Assembly (NCBI GenBank): GCA_037576215.1
Contig: JBANDB010000002.1
Location: forward strand, 6,572,001-6,636,000
DNA from: Armillaria gallica
Taxonomy: Eukaryota > Basidiomycota > Agaricomycetes > Agaricales > Physalacriaceae
Length of the DNA: 64,000 nucleotides
Reading direction: 5' to 3'
Position 1 is the stretch's first letter. Each line of letters begins with the position of its first letter. Both the position numbers and the translations under genes were made by a program. Below are positions 57,605 to 64,000 of the stretch, in pieces. The notes under the pieces are model-generated. The model was not told the DNA's origin, made no database searches, and was given only the letters and a program-made list of their open reading frames with translations.

Positions 57605-58013
57605 CTATAACGCACTACCGTCAACATCATCGTTATGGCTATCCACGCGTCGGGTTTCCAGCGCCTCCAGCTGCATCATCAAATGGCTGTTTATGTCTTG
57701 CTGCTTCTCCAGACTGAGTAGAGCCTGCTCGAGCAACTTTTCGGTCTGGAAGAGTGCTTCCTGCGCAAGACCAGCTTGATGGGTGGCATTCCGACGGCGT
57801 CTGGCCAACTATGAACACACTTAGTTAAGTGGGAGAGACGACATGGAGGACAGCACCTACCGCCCGAGAGAAAGCGACTTGCATCACCAGTTGTTCACGT
57901 AACCAGGCCATGTGCCATCTGGCAAACTGTAAGTCTATCATTGCCAGCTCCCAGCACTGTGCTCCCCTCAGCCTCTCGAATGATAGCCAAAACGAGCAAC
58001 CTACTCTCTCCAT
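57605..58013 (-). CDS. small coiled-coil protein
   Basis: ATG 58013 opens MERVGCSFWLSFERLRGAQC, then WELAMIDLQFARWHMAWLRE. An intron (donor GTAGGTGCTG, acceptor GTTCATAG, about 49 nt) joins AFSRA to LARRRRNATHQAGLAQEALF, then a leucine/glutamine-rich coiled coil and TAG at 57605. The start may lie further upstream, where the same frame is open. It resembles the helical half of the RING proteins on either side but carries no RING. The family is not recognised. Confidence 0.4.
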
Positions 58014-58526
58014 CGATATGCCCTCCGGTTCCAACACTTGGTCTGTTCTGGACCCTCTTCGCAGCCATCGGAAGGACAGACATGAACAAAACATGCTTGA
58101 TATGATACGACAAGTGGACGGCCGCTTTGAAAGCGAGTCAGTGAGGAACGACGGGGATGGGCCAGAATATAGGCTGCAGGCAACTGATCTTCGACAGTGA
58201 TGGTATATAATCAACCGAGATAACCTTTTTGCCACTGTGTGAATGAGGGCATGCCACAGCCCAGGGTTGAAAGCTCGGTGAAGACTTAACATTGCAGTTT
58301 TTGGGATTACTTGGACCACCCCTGGCTGAGGATAAGCTCTGGCGGCGACGCACAAAATGGTACTTAAGGTTGTAATACCGTCCCCTCAAGTTCTATCAAT
58401 CACACACACATTTAAACTATTTCAGTGTGTAGCAACGTGAACGTTCCGTTCCGGTTGAAGTACAGTACATCCTACATGGTAGCAACCGCGACGTCAGCAT
58501 CAAGACCGTCTGTGATGGCCGAGGTA

Positions 58527-59550
58527 TCAGAGTAGATGGGGCCATGGATGAATTGTAATTCGTCCATCATGATCACTGCCCACTCCTGCCGGAGGTGGAG
58601 GGATTCCACGACTTGTCACCCACGCTTGAACAGCCGCCTTGAGACCCAGATTCTTAGTGGGTGCGGAGTGAAGTTCACATTCGCAGGCAGGACAGGTGTA
58701 CCACAGACATTTGGCATGAGGGGGATGAACAAGGTGGTGACATAGAATGCTAACCTCCCATAGCTTGGCTTGCGACCTGGAAGTGAAGTCAAACAACAGC
58801 TGGGGGAGCACCACGGGACTGCGGGGATTAACTCCTGGATGTTGAACCAGAAAGGTGTTGTCGATCTGGTCAAACCACGCATGTGAACAGCGGGCACAAA
58901 CGGAGTGTCCACAATCCATCCTAGAAAGTCATTGTCATTGCCGATCACGGCAGAACGCACTGACTGGGGCACTTACTGGTAGGGCTCCCACATTAAGGAG
59001 TGGCAGCACAGACATTCCAAGGGCTCAGTGATGGATTGCACCTGCGAGATCAGGTTAGTTATTGTGAACCGCAAGCTGAAAGTGACCATACTGACGAGGC
59101 AACGCAGAAAATGGTCCCTAACGTGCTGCCTCAGGTGGTGCATACCAAGCTCCCTCTCAAGCTCCAATACACGGTTGGCGAGACGGCGGTTATCCTGGGT
59201 CGAAGATCAGTTCACGAATGTGTGTAACTTCATGTAGTTCGCATCTCCAAAAGGTCCTCAAAAGCGGTGGCGACATCAACAGTCAAAGTGCCGTCGGGGT
59301 CGGTGCTGGGATCAGGAGAGCCTGGCATGTGGGAGGGCATAGGGTGGGTGGGGGAGGAGATGGAAGGTCTGGTTGCAATGGTAGAGAGATCAGTGGCAGT
59401 GCGATAATCATGATTCGGATCTTGGGCCTTTCGGTGCCTACCAGCACTTATCGAGGCAGATGTATAATCACATGGTGGCATGCCTTTGATTGGGAGCAGA
59501 GACTGAAACGTGGCTCTGACCAAAACTGACGGGTCGCCTCTACCTCCCAT
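58527..59550 (-). CDS. coiled-coil RING protein, copy 2
   Basis: The Ser/Pro-rich N-terminus (59550 to about 59280) joins in phase across a roughly 79-nt intron ending TTCGACCCAG to DNRRLANRVLELERELGMHH. A 50-nt intron (GTCAGT...TCGCAG) then joins HFLRCL to VQSITEPLECLCCHSLMWEP, and another ending TTTCTAG leads to MDCGHSVCARCSHAW. RING ligands are CLCC, CGH, CARC and, after an insertion of about 65 residues, CPAC. The tail KNLGLKAAVQAWVTSRG resembles the helix after the RING in many agaricomycete RING proteins. The predicted role is an E3 ligase. The long insertion inside the RING is unusual and could contain an unrecognised intron beginning GTTAGC near 58750. Confidence 0.6.
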
Positions 59551-60311
59551 GGCACGGCGGTATTCTCACGGAGTCACTCTCACTCGCGGGCAGGCGGCCA
59601 TCCTACCACTAAGGGAGCCCTCACTCATGAGCGCAGCTCTCAGGAAGGCATCAAATCACCATGCCTGTGCAAAGGAATATCGACCCTATCAAGTCCAATT
59701 TGACAAAAACATTGTACTTTGACATTAAGGTTCGTGGCCATTACTGACTGTTCTGCATACTCAATTTATCAACAGATTAAATCGATCCAGACCCCTGTAG
59801 ATGGCCTTCCCCTGGTCAAGACGGATGCACGAGACCCCCCCTCCTTGTGAGTGCAGACTGGGCATGGTTGAACCTGACGGTTGCCGTGGAGGAGTCAGAG
59901 TCGACATCATCACTCTGCTCGACCCAAGAGAACTCGTGTGGAGTTGGGCCTGTCTTACTCTCTCGAATTGGATTTATGATGGAGGCTGAATTTCAGTACC
60001 TAGCAACAGAACGTTCGAAGATGTTGGCTTGGTATTGGGGGACTGACATTAGCGAATGCGTGCCAAATGATGATTGATTCAGGAACCTACTGCACTGAGC
60101 AACATGCCCACGATCTGGGATGGGATAAATCTGGTTGAGGAGGATAGGTACCTGAGCAGATTTGGGAAGACAGTGTGCCTGCTAAATAGGCGACGAAGCA
60201 TGACGTGCCTAGCTTGCCATTCACGAGGTTAGCCCAGCCAAATCACTCGTGCTTGAGTAGCATGTCGTTCCAGGTAATGTGGGCTCACGTTAGTGGGCGA
60301 TTAGTTTGTTC
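59551..60311. other. intergenic, no gene seen
   Basis: Short frames only; the best (59847-60077, with EAEFQYLATERSKMLAWYWG) has no recognisable partner exon. Confidence 0.3.
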
Positions 60312-61541
60312 ATGCATTATGAGCAGGCACTATGTACAGAATTGGTGGATGCCATCATAGATTGGGCATGTGAAGATGACCCCGGAGAGTGGGGACAACC
60401 ATCCAGGGCGGGCGCAATCGGGTTGGTGTGCAAGGCTACATTACCACGATCGAGGGTTCGACTGGTTGAGACGGTGGTGGTTGTGGCGGATCGTGAGGAT
60501 CGTGATGGCTCAGCAGTGCAAGGCTGGTTCATGCATGGCTCCCACTGACATCTGCAGACACATGTACGTTGTATCAAGTGGCGTGGTCCAGTCGACCTCG
60601 CTCTCGTGGGACCAATCATCGATTTCTTCTCCCGAGTTTTGACTCTGTGTCTCTGGGCATGTGAGGACTGGCTGGTCACAATGCCGGGCCAGTCTACCTT
60701 TTCAACAATCATGAAACTCGAAGTCGAGCAGGCCAGGTTTCCGACGGGGGGGCTGGCGTATATCACTGAGGCGCTGTCATCCTTGACGGAAGTGCATTTG
60801 TGGGATGGTCTGTGGGTGCATCTTTTGCCTGGTCAGTTTGGTCTACCAGGCACCCTGCTAGACTTGAGTCTGGATCTTGAAACTTCCTTGGTGTGGGGGT
60901 TGGATGACCGGCTGTGCTGCACATGGTTGTCTGAAAAATTGTGCGCAACGCTGGAACCTTGGTTGGCAAGAGTGAGAGGGCTGCGGTCGTTGTCAGTCAG
61001 GGCACAGTCTAAGAGCGTGATGCTGGTAGTCGACAGGCTGCTGGAACGTAACGCGAACACGTTGACACATCTGGAGTACAACACTGGTGAGTGAGAGGGG
61101 ATCTGCATATGTATGCGGACTGACTGAGCTGCAGGATGTGATGGTGGATTTGAGGAGGCGGACTTGAGTGTCAACATTTGTGCGAAGCTGGAGTCTTTGG
61201 TGTTAGGTGCCATGGATCCAATGGTCCATCTGTTAGTGCTGGCGATACAGGGCTTTGAGGCTGCTAGGCTGAAGACATTGTGGTTGGATATCCACATCGT
61301 GACACAGAGCATTGACGGTGGTGTATCCACGGAGAGCCTGGAGTCCTTTGACGAGTTGTTGAAGGCTTTGCATGACCTCTTGACCCGGTCACAGGTGGAG
61401 GAACTAGGTTTCACATTTTATTACTGCAACTGTGAACAGCTGCGATCTACGGAGGAGTACATGAGGCAGGCATCGGGCCTGCAGAAGACTAGGGCGATTA
61501 CGCTGTGCAGTCGTACCTACTTTAGTCAATATGAGATGTGA
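60312..61541 (+). pseudogene. F-box/LRR-like protein F1, one in-frame TGA
   Basis: ATG 60312 reads MHYEQALCTELVDAIIDWAC, then GAIGLVCKATLPRSRVRLVE, matching the degenerate F-box start of agaricomycete proteins (LPxELxDxIIDxL...LxxCxLVCRxWLPRSR). A TGA at 60546-60548 interrupts the frame, which continues as HLQTHVRCIKWRGPVDLALV. Intron 61087-61134 joins NTG to CDGGFEEADLSVNICAKLES in phase. The C-terminal part has irregular leucine-rich repeats (LTEVHLWDGLWVHLLPG, LRSLSVRAQ). F-box proteins recruit substrates to SCF ubiquitin ligases; LRRs bind the substrate. The TGA fits a CGA-to-TGA change. Confidence 0.55.
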
Positions 61542-61658
61542 AAATCGTAACAGATGAGCGCTGGCATGGATGTGTCGTGACTGTGGGGCTGGGTCGTGCA
61601 GGGGCTGCCGGATTGTGCCGTTCGTTGGCTCTTTCTTTCCTTGCTTTCATAGTGTATC

Positions 61659-63006
61659 ATGAACGCGACCGCTAGTCAACTGCCTGCAGGAAACGGTCCC
61701 ATACGTTCCAAGAGTTGGATAGAGGTGAGTGTCCGAACTGCGGGTTGTGACGAGCAGGCTAACATTCACTGCAGCAGCTACCCGACAATATCTTGAAGAG
61801 AATCGTAGCGGAGGTGTGTGACGGTGATCCTCAGGGTGGAAGGCTGTTACTGCCAGTTTCCGCACATTTCTATGCAATGGCAGAGGAGATTGCAGCACAA
61901 TTGGTGGAGGTAGTAGATTATGAAGGGGAGTATCATTCCCTGGAGGCGGCTGTCTGCTGGTTCTCTCACATCGACCACTTGGGAGATGCGTCGGCCGCGA
62001 GGTGGCTGCAATGGAAGGCTGGTACATTGCGAGCCGATCGGCTGGCAGCGGTGCTGGCTCAGCTACCTAATATTTGTTCGATGAGACTGGTAAATACAAG
62101 GGTCGGGGATGTCTTGCCGATGCCACAGATGGAGAGCGTCGTGTTGGAGCGTTGCACGCTCTGGTTCCTGGAGCTGGATTTGTTCCTGGCTGCACTACCC
62201 ACCCTGCAGACGCTGGTGATTGAGGGCCATGGAACCATTTTTGAGAGGGGCATAGGAGTGGAGGCAGAGTACGAGTCAGCGTTGACGCTTCCAGCGACAT
62301 TGAGTCGGTTGGAGGTGGATGCCAGACACGCGCCCGAAGGTGAACGGGCTTTGTATTGGTTTTGCAATGCGAGAGGGCTGACAGAGCTGCATGTGGGAAT
62401 GACAGGTGCTGTGGGGTGGTACCCTGGGACTAACATCTTGGATGATAGCCAGGAGTGCCTGGAGGTCTTGACCTTGGCTCTGGGTGAGTCTGTATTCATC
62501 TGTCGAGCTGTGTTAGAGGGCTAACGGATCCCACAGAACACCAGCGGCAGCAGTGGAATCATTACTACGACATGACAGACTGTGTAGCTTTGACCGAGGT
62601 CAGCTTGTCAGTCACCGATGCTGCGGTGGACCTGGAGCATCTGGGTGGCTTACTGGGCCACTTGGATTCACCGCGACTGGTTTCGCTAACCATCGGCATT
62701 CACATCCGGTCCCAGACCGTACGGGCTTTTGATTTGGATACAACAAATACATATGTCATTGCAGCAGCGGCTTGGATAGGACCCTCGTTGGAGACGCAGG
62801 CGGGGATTTCACGAGTAGACTGTCAGATCCACTGGAATGCGCACCCGAGTCTTCGCCAGGTCAACCTCATCCTCTATTTCTATGAGGATAGTTACCGCAA
62901 GGAGGTCGCAGAGGTGTACTGGTCATGTTTCGTGGAGGTGAGGCAACAATGGAACAATGTGAAGGTAGCCAGAGAGGTTGTAAGCTACCTGTATGAACTA
63001 TTGTAA
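61659..63006 (+). CDS. F-box/LRR-like protein F2
   Basis: ATG 61659 (MNATASQLPAGNGPIRSKSW). Intron 61725-61774 leads to QLPDNILKRIVAEVCDGDPQ, then LLLPVSAHFYAMAEEIAAQL, an F-box-like helix set. Leucine-rich repeats follow (LAQLPNICSMRLVNTRV, ESVVLERCTLWFLELDLFLA, LPTLQTLVIEGHG, ATLSRLEVDARHAPEGE). Intron 62484-62536 joins to QRQQWNHYYDMTDCVALTEV and a C-terminus ending SYLYELL. About 414 aa with no internal stop. It lies in tandem with F1, about 120 bp apart, with related organisation. The predicted role is substrate recruitment to an SCF-type ligase. Confidence 0.6.
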
Positions 63007-63653
63007 CCCTGAGAGAAGCTCTTCATTGGTCCGTGTCAATGTGTGGTAGAACCCGGGATCATTATCATTCAGGTTGCCAAAGGCTCAGCAGGTATGCAAG
63101 CGTCGACAATACAGGTAAGATAGTGTAAGATTTTGTATGATTTTTGTGATTGATCTGGTACTGATGTCCAACGTAGCTGTTCCCCGAATGCAGCGCACAA
63201 GTTCTGCATGTCGATCTTCTCTATGCAGCTCGGGATATGGATCAGGGCGAAGAGATGTCCATGTTCTTCCAACTTCCATTAGCAGGCACGTGGTTATCAT
63301 GGCGCTGGCAACTAGGGCTCTTGACGTACTCGGTGAGTTCCCCCATCTTATGACATCAGTGCGATACTAATGAGCTGGCATAGAATTAGCAAATCGATGA
63401 CGATTATTGAATAACAAGGTGACCTAAACCCTCAGTATTTCGTGATGTTAGGCTATGGACAGGACATTCGGTAGATGTTGCTGTATCCTTGACGGGTCGC
63501 CCTGGTTTCGTTGACTACAAGGTAAAGACAATGGATATGATACAGTGTAATGTGAATCAAGACGGCTGGTATGGATGATGTGGTGGGATGGACGTCAATA
63601 CGGAATCTAGTGACCCATGGTCAGAGCATGACGAGCGCAAGTGAGGCTCGTCC
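63007..63653. other. intergenic between F2 and R2
   Basis: No gene is supported. Part of 63590-63650 is the diverged 3' flank of R2. Confidence 0.35.
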
Positions 63654-64000
63654 TTACCTGTTCATGTGTTGCGGGTGCCCTGGAGCCATTTCTTGCCACC
63701 TGCGGAAGAAGCAACAGAGACGGCCGACTGGAGCTTGTCCGTGAGTAGAGGCGACGTGGTTGGTATTGGATGATGCATCCAATGGATAACCAAGACCAAG
63801 GCCTATATTGCTGCGACGTTTGTGAGGATTGTCAACGGGTCGATGGACCCATCGGACAGTCCGAGAGGAGCGTGGAGGCACAGTTGGATCAACAGCGGTG
63901 TATGGGGGAGGGAGAGATCGTCAGTTGCACGATAATTCGCAAGGCTCAGCATAGGTGTGATAACCAGGATGCAAAAATTTGCCGAGGTGAACGAGTTGCC
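63654..64000 (-). pseudogene. right copy R2 of gene R1, partial, with TGA
   Basis: Reading minus from the window edge, CELSCN, TGA (63921-63923), then RSLPPPYTAVDPTVPPRSSR and RPVDNPHKRRSNIGLGLGYP align with R1 (CNRRSLPPPYS, PPRSSHAVHF, LVDNPNKRRSNVSDP). The C-terminus (GRLCCFFRRWQEMAPG) matches GRVRSFFQKCRQWLRG. It runs off the right edge. At the TGA, R1 has CGA in identical flanking context. Confidence 0.6.

Noticed and set aside
1..64000. tRNA, rRNA, CRISPR arrays or bacterial-type promoters
   Set aside because: None were recognised, and the intron-rich genes show a fungal nuclear context where CRISPR and ribosome-binding sites are not expected.

Overview
The window looks like an accessory, repeat-rich stretch of a basidiomycete genome, most likely an agaricomycete. 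The genes have many short introns of about 50-65 nt with GT(A/G)AG-type donors and CTAAC/CTGAC-like branch points. The protein families are ones expanded in mushroom-forming fungi: caspase-domain (C14) proteins, F-box-like proteins, RING proteins, a DUF1771-Smr protein, a DM9 relic and a eukaryotic DDE integrase. Gene models were made by eye, by conceptual splicing and by comparing copies inside the window; no database search was run.

Layout. 0-3.6 kb holds retroelement debris: a Ty1/copia RNase H tail, an LTR, and a dispersed basidiomycete ORF with a broken frame. 4.7-27.9 kb is a duplicated locus of metacaspase-like genes. There are four nearly complete copies: A on + (7.1-9.6 kb), and B (10.6-13.1), C (16.9-19.5) and D (23.4-25.9) on -. 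There is also a 3' fragment E (27.8 kb) and two decayed promoter relics. The four share an eight-exon structure, the His/Cys dyad, a short hydrophobic N-terminus, a proline-rich linker and a TATAAAGTGTCGC-like core promoter. A second, unknown family (called U here) recurs among them at 4.7-5.4, 20.6-21.3 and 26.7-27.6 kb, so the two families seem to have duplicated together. 28-39.5 kb is built of degenerate repeated gene blocks, a DM9 pseudogene, one intact membrane-anchored DUF1771-Smr gene with a 96-nt proline-rich repeat, and a 778-bp non-autonomous hAT-like element with a perfect 8-bp target duplication.

41-64 kb looks like a large mobile element or its remains. A DDE integrase gene sits among genes that mostly resemble ubiquitin machinery: a HECT-like protein, two coiled-coil RING proteins and two F-box/LRR-like proteins. 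Several unknown proteins of recurrent agaricomycete families lie between them. The region is bracketed by two copies of one gene in inverted orientation (41.5-42.3 kb and 63.65 kb to the window edge).

The most notable signal runs through this element. At least 15 interior stop codons occur in otherwise continuous, correctly phased frames, and all are TGA. In the two bracketing gene copies the same codon is CGA in one and TGA in the other. The simplest reading is CpG deamination of a methylated element (CGA to TGA). UGA readthrough is a less likely alternative and can be tested.
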